NCBI RefSeq assembly: GCF_001439695.1
Contig: NZ_JYLL01000002.1
Location: 248,001 to 312,000, forward strand
Reading direction: 5' to 3'
Source of the DNA: Pseudomonas veronii
GTDB lineage: Bacteria; Pseudomonadota; Gammaproteobacteria; Pseudomonadales; Pseudomonadaceae
DNA length: 64,000 bases
Made by a program: the position numbers and the translations under genes. Of the stretch, positions 28,704-36,482 are shown piece by piece (within the stretch, counting starts at the first letter, position 1; each line of letters begins with the position of its first letter). The notes under the pieces are model-generated. The model was not told the origin of the DNA. It worked only from the letters and a program-made list of their open reading frames with translations, and searched no databases.

Positions 28704-28747
28704 TGTCAGCTGTGCAAGTCCTTAATTGAAGTGTGCGGAGAACGACA

Positions 28748-28951
28748 ATGGCAACGGGCACTGTGAAATGGTTTAACGCGGAGAAGGGGTTTGGTTTTAT
28801 TTCTCCCGACGACGGCAGCACGGACGTGTTTGTCCACTATTCAGCAATCACCGGCACCGGTTTCAAAAGTTTGGAAGAAAATCAAAAAGTGGAATACGAC
28901 GTGACGCAGGGCCAAAAAGGCCCGCAGGCCGAGAATGTGCGTCCTGTATAA
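28748..28951 (+). CDS. Cold-shock protein, CspA family
   Basis: A 67-residue CspA-type RNA chaperone. RNP1 is KGFGFISP and RNP2 is VFVHYSAI; the start is [15 protein letters not shown]. It is similar to Pseudomonas CapB/CspD-type paralogues, and I cannot tell which. ATG 28748 follows GGAGAACGAC; an in-frame GTG at 28733 is less likely. Confidence 0.93.
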   Translation: MATGTVKWFNAEKGFGFISPDDGSTDVFVHYSAITGTGFKSLEENQKVEYDVTQGQKGPQAENVRPV

Positions 28952-29005
28952 AGATCGCCACTGATAGCATCCCTTCGCCGCGCCCATCAGCGCTCTGTCC
29001 CCTTG

Positions 29006-29042
29006 AAGCAAAAGTTGATCGTTCCCACTGGCGGGAACGATC
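29006..29042 (-). terminator. Hairpin 3' of the minus-strand DUF6124-like gene
   Basis: A perfect 10-bp stem, GATCGTTCCC and GGGAACGATC, has a 6-nt loop. On the minus strand it is followed by AACTTTTGCTT. It lies 19 bp beyond the TAG stop of the minus-strand pseudogene. On the plus strand no T-run follows. Confidence 0.5.
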
Positions 29043-29060
29043 ACTGGGTTGGACGCTTGT

Positions 29061-29342
29061 CTAGGGTTTACCCAGTTCTGTCTCGGCTGATGGCTCGATG
29101 TCATCCAGTACTCGCTCAGCCAATAACCGCGCTACCTCAACCAATTGCGCAATTCCCAGCGCCCCTTCTCACCGTGATCCTTCCAGATCAAAGGCGAAGT
29201 CGCAGGTCAGGGCGTGTGCGCAAGCCAGGGTTTCGGTGAGGTTGACCAGCAGGTCTTCGGTGCTGATGCCGTCGATGAGGGTGAACAGCACGGTGGGTGG
29301 GGTATTGGTGCCGCGCGGGGGATTTGGGGTTGGTTTAACCAT
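29061..29342 (-). pseudogene. DUF6124/DUF3077-like small Pseudomonas protein, interrupted by in-frame TGA
   Basis: On the minus strand ATG 29342 follows AGGAGCG. It encodes 57 residues starting MVKPTPNPP with STEDLLVNLTETLACAHAL and FAFDLEGSR, then TGA at 29171-29169. The same frame continues with EGALGIAQLVEVARLLAERV and ends in TAG at 29063-29061. The start and the ENLL/LEGSR pattern resemble the small Pseudomonas DUF6124/DUF3077 proteins as I recall them. These have an Arg-Arg pair after LEGS, so CGA to TGA is a simple explanation. The N-terminal half also lacks the AAERALDHYL-like block of longer members. Function unknown. The family name is tentative; the interrupted frame is seen directly. 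Confidence 0.65.
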
Positions 29343-29640
29343 TGTGACGCTCCTGATTTAAGTGGAGCTGCCACTGATCGCCGCGATGCGATGGGGTGGC
29401 AGCTGTACGCAGGTTCGCGGACCGGAATCAGGAAACCGGCATACCCGAAGGTATCCCGCGCACAGCCACCGTAGCGCCGCACAGTAGACGATAAAAAAAC
29501 GTCAACTGAAAGCGGACAATGGCACTTTGCGCCTGAATTTACATGGGCCGCGACGCCCGACCGCTGCGTGTGCAGCGAAGTACGGAGACTAGAGAGCGAG
29601 TTTCCTAGGGGCAACCTCAAACACTTGTCGGAAGTTTCTG
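29343..29640 (-). promoter_or_regulatory. Hairpin-rich leader upstream of the DUF6124-like gene
   Basis: No gene is convincing in 29343-29789 apart from the 41-codon ORF start at 29790. Read on the minus strand it contains three clean hairpins. The first is CGCTGC-ACAC-GCAGCG (29562-29577). The second is ATACC-TTCG-GGTAT (29441-29454), a C(UUCG)G tetraloop. The third is AGCTGCCAC/GTGGCAGCT (29366-29374 with 29396-29404), enclosing ATCGC-C-GCGAT. This looks like a structured 5' untranslated region or small RNA gene rather than protein code. Confidence 0.45.
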
Positions 29641-29789
29641 TTTTTACAAAAACCTAGCCGAACGGTCAGTTGTTTGGTCCTTCATCATTCAGCAGCCTCT
29701 TCCTGGCGCCACTCCCGGCGCGATCCCCTCTGCACGACTCAACACCACGATGGTGTGTGAGGCCTCTGCACGCAAAAAAAGGAAGTGAC

Positions 29790-29915
29790 ATGAACAGCTC
29801 CGATAACACACTGATCGGCAGCCTGCAAAACCTGGCTCAGGTGGTGGAATACGCGGACGACGATGGCATCCCTGACCTTCTGCAGCCTGGATATCGCGTG
29901 GAGAGCCAGATGTGA
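29790..29915 (+). CDS. 41-residue ORF coupled to the PAAR toxin gene
   Basis: ATG 29790 follows AAAGGAAGTGAC, a good ribosome site. It encodes MNSSDNTLIGSLQNLAQVVE, then an acidic stretch (YADDDGIPDLL), ending at TGA. The stop overlaps the GTG start of the PAAR gene (ATGTGA), so translation is probably coupled. I do not recognise it. It is far shorter than the Eag chaperones often found beside PAAR effectors. It could be a small chaperone, a leader peptide, or a remnant of a longer gene. Confidence 0.6.
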   Translation: MNSSDNTLIGSLQNLAQVVEYADDDGIPDLLQPGYRVESQM

Positions 29916-31378
29916 AGCGCTACAACATCACCACTGGCGCGACGACCACGGCGGGCGGCAAAGTGATCAGTGGCCTGGAGCGCACCAGCTTCAACGGCCA
30001 AATGATCGCCAGGGAGGGTGACCGGGTCGCTTGTCCGGCATGCGGCACTGAAGGCGTCATCGCGCTCGTTGGGCCTCACCTGCACGAAGACTGGGGCGGC
30101 AAACAAGCGGCGCTAGAGGGCGATCTCTGTCTGTGCAAATGCGACCCGCCACCGGAGCTGATCGCCTGCCAGCGCTTCAAGTGTCAGGTGTTCGAAACAC
30201 AACCCCAGCGTGCCGCCTTCACTTGGACCGGACCAAACACCCCCAACCCGCCCGTTTCCAACTTATCCACCCCCGGCGTAATGAATCGTGCCGCTGATGC
30301 GTGTGTGTTCGCCAAGTCATGCGTTTCGGTGCCGGTCGGTTCCACGGCGGCGGGAACCAGCCCTGAACACGCGACAAACTTTGGCACCACGGCCGTCATG
30401 GCTTCGACCGGCACTGCGGGTGCCGTCGGGAGGGTCGCCGGAACACTCGGCAGCGGCCTTGGCGCCTGGGCCATACGAGGACTGGCCGGAGCCAGTTCAG
30501 CACTCAACGTCGTGCTGCTGGCTTTTTGGCCAAGGGATATGGGTGATTCGACGCTCTACACCCCGGAACAACTGGCAGGTATGCGCTCGGCCAGTACGCG
30601 AGTGCGGTTTCAGTTTCGCCAGGATGAATCAGGTGAACTACGCGTCTACGGCATACATACCAAGCCTGAAAGTGGCGCTGATCGTGTGTCTGTTGCGCAA
30701 GCCAGTTGGAATGCGGACAAGAGCGCGATGGTCGCGGTGCTAGATGGCATCAGCATCACTTGGACGCCGAACAATGGGCCGGTGGTCAGTACGCCGAGCC
30801 CGTATCCGGGTACACCGGAACGCTTGGATAATTTGTTCGTTCATCCGGTTACGGTGGGGCAGGATTCGGCAATCAGTCACTACCCAGGCCAGGATGCAGA
30901 GGATGTTACCTGGCAGGACACGATCATTACGTTTCCTGCTGACTCGGGTGTGCCGCCGCTGTACTTGGTATTTGCCAAGCCTATGGTTAGCCCGTTGGAG
31001 GTTGGTCGCGCGGCCGATCTAATGAGCCGGAGTCGAAAAGATGGCCTGGACATCGACCACATACCTGCACAAAAGGTACTGGAGGCAACGTTACTTCAGT
31101 TGGATGCCAAAATGCCGCGTCAACAGGTGTTGGATTATCTAAAGAACGCTCCAGGCATTGCGATTCCGACACATGTGCATCAGAAGCATAGTGAAACTTA
31201 CGGCGGGCGCAGTACCAGGGCCAAGCAAGCCAAAGATGTCGCCGACCTACGGGCGGCTGTTAATAGCAATGTCGATGCGATCAAGAGCGGGTTACTGGAT
31301 GAAGGCTATCCTGAAGCTGAAATTGAGGCGGCCCGAGAGCAATTACATCAACTCAACCAGAAACAAGGGTGGTACTAA
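29912..31378 (+). CDS. PAAR-domain toxin with pyocin-S-type domain (probable T6SS effector)
   Basis: A 488-residue protein. Residues 1-95 are a PAAR domain (SGLERTSFNGQMIAREGDRV, CPACGTEG, HEDWGGKQAALEGD), the spike tip that caps VgrG in type VI secretion. A Thr/Ser linker with a hydrophobic Gly/Ala patch (about 150-205) follows. Residues 215-365 resemble the S-type pyocin domain. The tail (370-488) has DIDHIP and HVHQKHSETYGGR, His-rich motifs suggesting a metal-dependent nuclease; that activity is inference. The gene ends QGWY and overlaps the immunity gene by 1 bp. GTG start. It sits in an island within the flagellar cluster, with no T6SS structural genes in the window. Confidence 0.85.
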   Translation: MKRYNITTGATTTAGGKVISGLERTSFNGQMIAREGDRVACPACGTEGVIALVGPHLHEDWGGKQAALEGDLCLCKCDPPPELIACQRFKCQVFETQPQRAAFTWTGPNTPNPPVSNLSTPGVMNRAADACVFAKSCVSVPVGSTAAGTSPEHATNFGTTAVMASTGTAGAVGRVAGTLGSGLGAWAIRGLAGASSALNVVLLAFWPRDMGDSTLYTPEQLAGMRSASTRVRFQFRQDESGELRVYGIHTKPESGADRVSVAQASWNADKSAMVAVLDGISITWTPNNGPVVSTPSPYPGTPERLDNLFVHPVTVGQDSAISHYPGQDAEDVTWQDTIITFPADSGVPPLYLVFAKPMVSPLEVGRAADLMSRSRKDGLDIDHIPAQKVLEATLLQLDAKMPRQQVLDYLKNAPGIAIPTHVHQKHSETYGGRSTRAKQAKDVADLRAAVNSNVDAIKSGLLDEGYPEAEIEAAREQLHQLNQKQGWY

Positions 31379-31839
31379 TGGACGCCACAACGATTGCACT
31401 GTGGATCAAAAGCCTGGGGCGCCCCTATGAATCCTTAGTCTCAGAGGGTGTCATCCCCAATATGCCTCTACAAGAGCTTTATAAGGGAAGGGACTGGCTG
31501 GATATTGAACCAGAGGATGGAGTTGAGTTGAGTTTTTCAGCTGACTCCAAACGCCTGGAAACTCTATATATCACTCTTGTTAAGGCTGTAGAGGGGCAGT
31601 CTGTATATCGTGGAAAACTGCCACTGCCGCTGGCTTTATCGATGAGTCAGGCTGACGTAAAGACCTCCTTCGGTGTTCCTTTAGAGTCAAAGGGTCCGAC
31701 AAAACTCCCTCTAAACAGAAAAACAGGGGGGTGGGATGCGTATGAGCTTGAGCCCTCGGTGTATCCGAACGCCAAGCTGATATTTAAGTACGCGGAAAAC
31801 TATCAAGTTAATACGCTGGTGTTCACTCTCCGCGCCTAG
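31378..31839 (+). CDS. DUF6392-family probable immunity protein
   Basis: A 153-residue cytoplasmic protein. The segments LGRPYESLVSEGVIPNMPLQ, VELSFSADSKRLETLYITL and GVPLESKGPTKLPL match DUF6392 proteins, which sit beside pyocin-S-domain toxins. It should neutralise the toxin encoded directly upstream. ATG 31378 overlaps the toxin TAA, giving coupled translation. Base composition is clearly more AT-rich than in flagellar neighbours, consistent with recent transfer. Confidence 0.8.
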   Translation: MDATTIALWIKSLGRPYESLVSEGVIPNMPLQELYKGRDWLDIEPEDGVELSFSADSKRLETLYITLVKAVEGQSVYRGKLPLPLALSMSQADVKTSFGVPLESKGPTKLPLNRKTGGWDAYELEPSVYPNAKLIFKYAENYQVNTLVFTLRA

Positions 31840-32004
31840 TCTCCTCAAACTGAGCGCACTGCCAGCCAGTTGCGAATGTCTTTTCTGGCCGGCATCAGGA
31901 CTCGGCCATCCAGGCAGAGAGGCTGATCGGAGGCGAAAAGTGAAAAGGGGACGCCTATATTTAATTGAAATGAATTCCCTCATCCGGTGACCTCAAGCAA
32001 AAGT

Positions 32005-32020
32005 TGGAAGGCTTCTTGCA
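32005..32020 (+). promoter_or_regulatory. Sigma-54 promoter of flhA
   Basis: TGGAAGGCTTCTTGCA has GG (32006-32007), N10, then GC (32018-32019), and TTGCA at -12. The -24 half is weaker than the others here. Transcription would start near 32031, so flhA must begin downstream of it, supporting GTG 32083. Confidence 0.65.
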
Positions 32021-32082
32021 ATACCGCCTTCAGGGCGCCCTCTGGCGTCAAAACTTTGCTTCAAGGAACGCGAGGAATACCG

Positions 32083-34215
32083 GTGGTAGATCGCTCTCAA
32101 ATGCTCAGCACGGCCCGCAGCACCCTGACTGACCTCTCGCGGGGCAATCTGGGTGTGCCGTTGTTGTTGCTGGTGATGCTGGCAATGATGATGTTGCCGA
32201 TGCCGCCGTTCCTGCTCGACGTGTTCTTCACCTTCAACATCGCCTTGTCCGTCGTGGTCCTGCTGGTCTGCGTCTACGCGTTGCGGCCGCTGGATTTCGC
32301 GGTGTTTCCCACCATTCTGCTGATCGCCACGCTGTTGCGGCTGGCGTTGAACGTGGCGTCGACCCGCGTGGTCATGCTCCACGGCCAGGACGGGCATGCC
32401 GCCGCCGGTAAGGTGATCCAGGCCTTCGGTGAGGTGGTGATCGGCGGTAACTACGTGGTCGGTATCGTGGTGTTCGCGATCCTGATGATCATCAACTTCG
32501 TGGTAGTGACCAAGGGCGCCGGGCGGATTTCCGAGGTGAGCGCGCGTTTTACCCTCGACGCCATGCCCGGCAAACAGATGGCCATCGACGCCGACCTCAA
32601 CGCCGGCCTGATCGACCAGAACCAGGCTAAATCGCGTCGCCTGGAAGTGGCCCAAGAAGCCGAGTTCTACGGTTCCATGGACGGTGCCAGCAAATTCGTG
32701 CGCGGTGACGCCATCGCCGGCCTGTTGATTCTGTTCATCAACCTGATCGGCGGCATGGCGGTCGGGATCTTCCAGCACGGCATGACCTTCGGCGATGCAG
32801 GCAAGGTCTACGCCCTGCTGACCATCGGTGACGGTTTAGTGGCGCAATTGCCATCACTGTTGTTATCTACAGCTGCGGCGATCATGGTGACCCGTGCGTC
32901 GGGCTCCGAAGACATGGGCAAGCAGATCAGCCGGCAGATGTTCGCCTCGCCCAAGGCGCTGGCCGTGGCGGCGGGCATCATGGCGATCATGGGCATTGTG
33001 CCCGGCATGCCTCATATCTCGTTCTTGAGCATGGCGGCCATGGCCGCCGGTGGCGCCTACCTGTTCTGGAGAAAGCAGAACTTGGTCAAGGTGAAGGCCC
33101 AGCAAGAAATCGCGCGCCAGCAGGAACTGCTGCCGTCGCCGGCCCGCGCCCAGGAAACCAAGGAGTTGGGCTGGGACGATGTGACCCCGATCGACATGAT
33201 CGGCCTGGAAGTCGGCTACCGCCTGATCCCGTTGGTCGACCGCAACCAGGGCGGCCAATTGCTCGCGCGGATCAAGGGCGTGCGCAAGAAGCTGTCCCAG
33301 GACCTGGGCTTCCTGATGCCCACTGTGCATATCCGTGACAACCTCGACCTGGCCCCCAGCGCCTACCGCCTGACCCTGATGGGCGTGATCCTCGCCGAAG
33401 CGGAGATCTACCCCGACCGCGAGCTGGCGATCAACCCGGGCCAGGTGTTCGGCACGTTGAACGGTATAACCGCCAAAGATCCGGCTTTTGGTCTGGAAGC
33501 GGTCTGGATCGAAGTCAGCCAGCGCAGCCAGGCGCAGTCCCTCGGCTACACCGTGGTGGACGCCAGCACCGTGGTCGCCACGCACCTCAACCAGATTCTG
33601 TACAAGCACTCCCACGAGCTGATCGGTCACGAAGAAGTCCAGCAACTAATGGGTTTGCTGGCCAAAGCCTCGCCCAAGCTCGCCGAAGAGCTGGTGCCGG
33701 GCGTGCTGTCGCTGTCGCAATTGCTCAAGGTGCTGCAGGCGCTGCTGGCCGAACAGGTGCCGGTGCGCGACATTCGCAGCATCGCCGAGGCCATCGCCAA
33801 CAATGCCGCCAAGAGTCAAGATACTGCCGCGTTGGTGGCCGCCGTGCGCGTTGGATTATCCCGCGCTATCGTACAAAGCATTGTAGGGATTGAGTCTGAG
33901 CTGCCTGTGATCACCTTGGAGCCAAGGTTGGAACAAATATTGCTCAATAGTATTCAGAAGGCAGGACAGGGCCAGGAAGAGGGCGTTCTGCTGGAGCCAA
34001 GCATGGCTGAAAAACTGCAGCGTTCGTTGATCGAAGCAGCGCAGCGTCAGGAAATGCAGGGCCAACCGGTGATTCTGCTGGTGGCAGGCCCGGTCCGAGC
34101 GATGTTGTCGCGGTTTGGACGCCTGGCAGTGCCGAATTTGCACGTTTTGGCTTATCAGGAAATCCCTGACAACAAGCAAGTGACTATCGTCGCGACAGTA
34201 GGGCCCAACGGCTGA
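32083..34215 (+). CDS. flhA: Flagellar export gate and substrate-docking protein FlhA
   Basis: FlhA (710 residues) forms the nonameric ring that receives chaperone-substrate complexes and uses proton motive force. The N-terminal half has about eight membrane helices beginning LGVPLLLLVMLAMMMLPMPP. The FHIPEP-family segment VLLRLALNVASTRVVMLHG-like is present near residue 85-105. The C-terminal cytosolic domain starts after about 330. GTG 32083 follows GAGGAA and gives the family N-terminus VDRSQMLSTAR. The longer frame from 31987 would include the promoter. Confidence 0.95.
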   Translation: MVDRSQMLSTARSTLTDLSRGNLGVPLLLLVMLAMMMLPMPPFLLDVFFTFNIALSVVVLLVCVYALRPLDFAVFPTILLIATLLRLALNVASTRVVMLHGQDGHAAAGKVIQAFGEVVIGGNYVVGIVVFAILMIINFVVVTKGAGRISEVSARFTLDAMPGKQMAIDADLNAGLIDQNQAKSRRLEVAQEAEFYGSMDGASKFVRGDAIAGLLILFINLIGGMAVGIFQHGMTFGDAGKVYALLTIGDGLVAQLPSLLLSTAAAIMVTRASGSEDMGKQISRQMFASPKALAVAAGIMAIMGIVPGMPHISFLSMAAMAAGGAYLFWRKQNLVKVKAQQEIARQQELLPSPARAQETKELGWDDVTPIDMIGLEVGYRLIPLVDRNQGGQLLARIKGVRKKLSQDLGFLMPTVHIRDNLDLAPSAYRLTLMGVILAEAEIYPDRELAINPGQVFGTLNGITAKDPAFGLEAVWIEVSQRSQAQSLGYTVVDASTVVATHLNQILYKHSHELIGHEEVQQLMGLLAKASPKLAEELVPGVLSLSQLLKVLQALLAEQVPVRDIRSIAEAIANNAAKSQDTAALVAAVRVGLSRAIVQSIVGIESELPVITLEPRLEQILLNSIQKAGQGQEEGVLLEPSMAEKLQRSLIEAAQRQEMQGQPVILLVAGPVRAMLSRFGRLAVPNLHVLAYQEIPDNKQVTIVATVGPNG

Positions 34216-34226
34216 GGTAGTGGGTT

Positions 34227-35543
34227 ATGCAAGTAAAGCGTTTTTTCGCCGCCGATATGCGTCAGGCCATGAAACTGGTACGTGACGAGCTGGGCGCCGA
34301 CGCTGCGATTATCGGTAACCGTCGTATTGCCGGCGGTGTCGAGCTGACGGCTGCCCTGGATTACACTCCTTCGGCGCTGGCCCCGCGTGTCCCGAACATG
34401 GAGCTTGAAGACGAGCTGCGCAAGACGGCCTCGCGCATTGTCTCGGCCCAGGCCGAACTGAGCATGCGCGGCGACAGCGATGCGACCACCAATCGCCAGT
34501 TGTTCGCCGGCCTGCCGCTGACCGCCGCCGAGCCGCTGGTCGAGCCGACGTTCATCGAACCGCCGCGTCCTGCCGCGCCTGCCCCGGCCGCCGCAGTCGA
34601 CCAGCGTGTGTTCGACTCGATGCGCTTTGAGCTCAACGGCCTGCGCGAGCTGCTGGAAGTGCAGCTCGGTTCGCTGGCCTGGACCCAACTGCAAGGCAGC
34701 AAGCCGCAACAGGCCAACCTGTGGCGTCGCCTGCAACGCATCGGCCTGTCCGGCCCGTTGTCCCGCGACCTGCTGGCGCTGACCAGTGAAATCGAAGAAC
34801 CTCGCCAGGCCTGGCGCATGTTGCTGGCCCACCTGGCGCGGATGATCGTCACCCCGGAACTCGAACCCCTGGAAGAGGGCGGCGTGATCGCCATGGTCGG
34901 CCCTGCCGGCATGGGCAAGACCACCACGCTGGCCAAGCTGGCGGCGCGCTACGTGCTCAAGTACGGCGCCCAGAACATCGCGCTGGTAAGCATGGACAGC
35001 TACCGCATCGGTGCCCAGGAGCAACTCAAGACCCTGGGCCGCATCCTCAATGTGTCGGTGACCCACGTCGACCCGGGCCAGTCCCTGGCCAACGCCCTCG
35101 ATCCGTTGCTGCGCAAACGTGTGGTGCTGATCGATACCGCCGGCCTGCAAGCCAGCGATCCGGCGTTGCGCATGCAGCTGGAGAGCCTGGCCGGGCGTGG
35201 CATCAAGGCAAAAAATTACCTGGTGCTTGCAACCACCAGCCAAAAACAAGTTCTTACCGCTGCGTACCATAGCTACAAGCGCTGCGGCCTGGCCGGATGC
35301 ATCCTCACCAAGCTCGACGAAACCGCGAGCCTGGGCGAGGTGCTGAGCCTGGCTATCAGTCATGAACTTCCGGTCGCCTACCTGACCGACGGGCCGCGGA
35401 TTCCGGATGATTTGCATCTGCCGCGCCGTCATCAGCTGGTCAGCCGTGCCGTCAGCGTGCAAATGCAAGAAGAGCCTAGCGAGGAAGCGATGGCCGATAT
35501 GTTCGCTGACCTTTACCACAACCCGGCAAAGCGGGTGGGTTGA
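34227..35543 (+). CDS. flhF: Polar flagellar placement GTPase FlhF
   Basis: FlhF is an SRP-type GTPase that recruits FliF to the cell pole. The 438 residues have a basic/variable N-terminal domain (MQVKRFFAADMRQAMKLVRD), a Pro/Ala linker near 110-125 and an NG domain. The P-loop is GPAGMGKTTTLAKLAARY (about residue 226), followed by the SMDSYRIGAQEQL motif, DTAGL and TKLDE. It is 11 bp after flhA. fleN, its partner in setting flagellar number, lies downstream. Confidence 0.96.
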   Translation: MQVKRFFAADMRQAMKLVRDELGADAAIIGNRRIAGGVELTAALDYTPSALAPRVPNMELEDELRKTASRIVSAQAELSMRGDSDATTNRQLFAGLPLTAAEPLVEPTFIEPPRPAAPAPAAAVDQRVFDSMRFELNGLRELLEVQLGSLAWTQLQGSKPQQANLWRRLQRIGLSGPLSRDLLALTSEIEEPRQAWRMLLAHLARMIVTPELEPLEEGGVIAMVGPAGMGKTTTLAKLAARYVLKYGAQNIALVSMDSYRIGAQEQLKTLGRILNVSVTHVDPGQSLANALDPLLRKRVVLIDTAGLQASDPALRMQLESLAGRGIKAKNYLVLATTSQKQVLTAAYHSYKRCGLAGCILTKLDETASLGEVLSLAISHELPVAYLTDGPRIPDDLHLPRRHQLVSRAVSVQMQEEPSEEAMADMFADLYHNPAKRVG

Positions 35544-35549
35544 GGCAGC

Positions 35550-35639
35550 ATGAACACCATGAAATGTATCTACATCGATGGTCTGCAAGCGATTCACGCG
35601 GCCAAGCCATGTAGCCTGCGTCTAAGCAAGACAAGGTAA
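35550..35639 (+). CDS. Possible 29-residue ORF between flhF and fleN
   Basis: ATG 35550 lies behind TGAGGCAGC, the end of flhF. It encodes MNTMKCIYIDGLQAIHAAKP plus nine more residues and ends in TAA 35637-35639, 9 bp before fleN. No family is recognised. It fills most of the flhF-fleN gap and could be a coupling or leader ORF, or chance. Confidence 0.25.
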   Translation: MNTMKCIYIDGLQAIHAAKPCSLRLSKTR

Positions 35640-35648
35640 AGAATTAAA

Positions 35649-36482
35649 ATGGGCAGCATGCATCCCGTACAGGTGATCGCGGTGACCGGCGGCAAAGGTG
35701 GCGTCGGGAAAACTAACGTGTCAGTGAATTTGTCCCTGGCCCTGGCAGAGCTTGGCCGTCGTGTCATGCTGCTGGATGCTGACCTTGGGTTGGCGAACGT
35801 TGACGTTTTGCTGGGGCTCACGCCCAAACACACCCTCGCCGATGTGATCGAGGGTCGCTGCGAGCTGCGCGACGTGCTGCTGCAGGGCCCTGGAGGCATC
35901 CGCATCGTGCCGGCCGCCTCGGGCACCCAGAGCATGGTCCACTTGAGCCCTGCGCAGCATGCCGGCCTGATCCAGGCGTTCAGCGATATCGGCGACAACC
36001 TCGACGTGCTGGTGATCGACACCGCCGCCGGGATTGGCGAGTCCGTGGTCAGCTTCGTGCGCGCCGCGCAAGAAGTCCTGCTGGTGGTCTGCGATGAACC
36101 CACCTCGATCACCGACGCCTACGCCCTGATCAAACTGCTCAACCGCGACTACGGCATGAACCGCTTCCGCGTGCTGGCCAACATGGCCCAGAGCCCGCAG
36201 GAAGGACGCAACCTGTTCGCCAAGTTGACCAAGGTCACTGATCGCTTTCTCGATGTCGCCTTACAATACGTCGGCGCAGTTCCCTATGACGAGTGTGTAC
36301 GCAAGGCCGTGCAAAAGCAGCGTGCGGTCTACGAAGCGTTCCCTCGTTCGAAATGCGCGTTGGCGTTCAAGGCTATTGCTCAGAAGGTCGATACCTGGCC
36401 GTTGCCCGCCAACCCTCGGGGGCATCTGGAGTTTTTCGTCGAGCGATTGGTGCATCAGACGAGCGCAGGACCGGTGCTATGA
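35649..36482 (+). CDS. fleN: Flagellar number regulator FleN (FlhG), MinD-type ATPase
   Basis: FleN binds FleQ and lowers its activity, keeping one or few polar flagella. The 277 residues have a deviant Walker A (TGGKGGVGKTNVSVNLSLAL), Walker A' DADLGLANVDVLLGL and switch DTAAGIGESVVSF. The C-terminal region includes the amphipathic membrane segment typical of MinD relatives. Its stop overlaps the fliA ATG (ATGA). Confidence 0.96.
   Translation: MGSMHPVQVIAVTGGKGGVGKTNVSVNLSLALAELGRRVMLLDADLGLANVDVLLGLTPKHTLADVIEGRCELRDVLLQGPGGIRIVPAASGTQSMVHLSPAQHAGLIQAFSDIGDNLDVLVIDTAAGIGESVVSFVRAAQEVLLVVCDEPTSITDAYALIKLLNRDYGMNRFRVLANMAQSPQEGRNLFAKLTKVTDRFLDVALQYVGAVPYDECVRKAVQKQRAVYEAFPRSKCALAFKAIAQKVDTWPLPANPRGHLEFFVERLVHQTSAGPVL

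Noticed and set aside
29207-29620. 137-codon minus-strand frame beside the DUF6124-like gene
   Set aside because: It reads across the hairpin leader in another frame than the recognised protein, and has no family similarity that I can see.
31987-32082. Longer N-terminus of FlhA
   Set aside because: It would include the sigma-54 promoter and has no FlhA similarity; GTG 32083 has a ribosome site and gives the family start.
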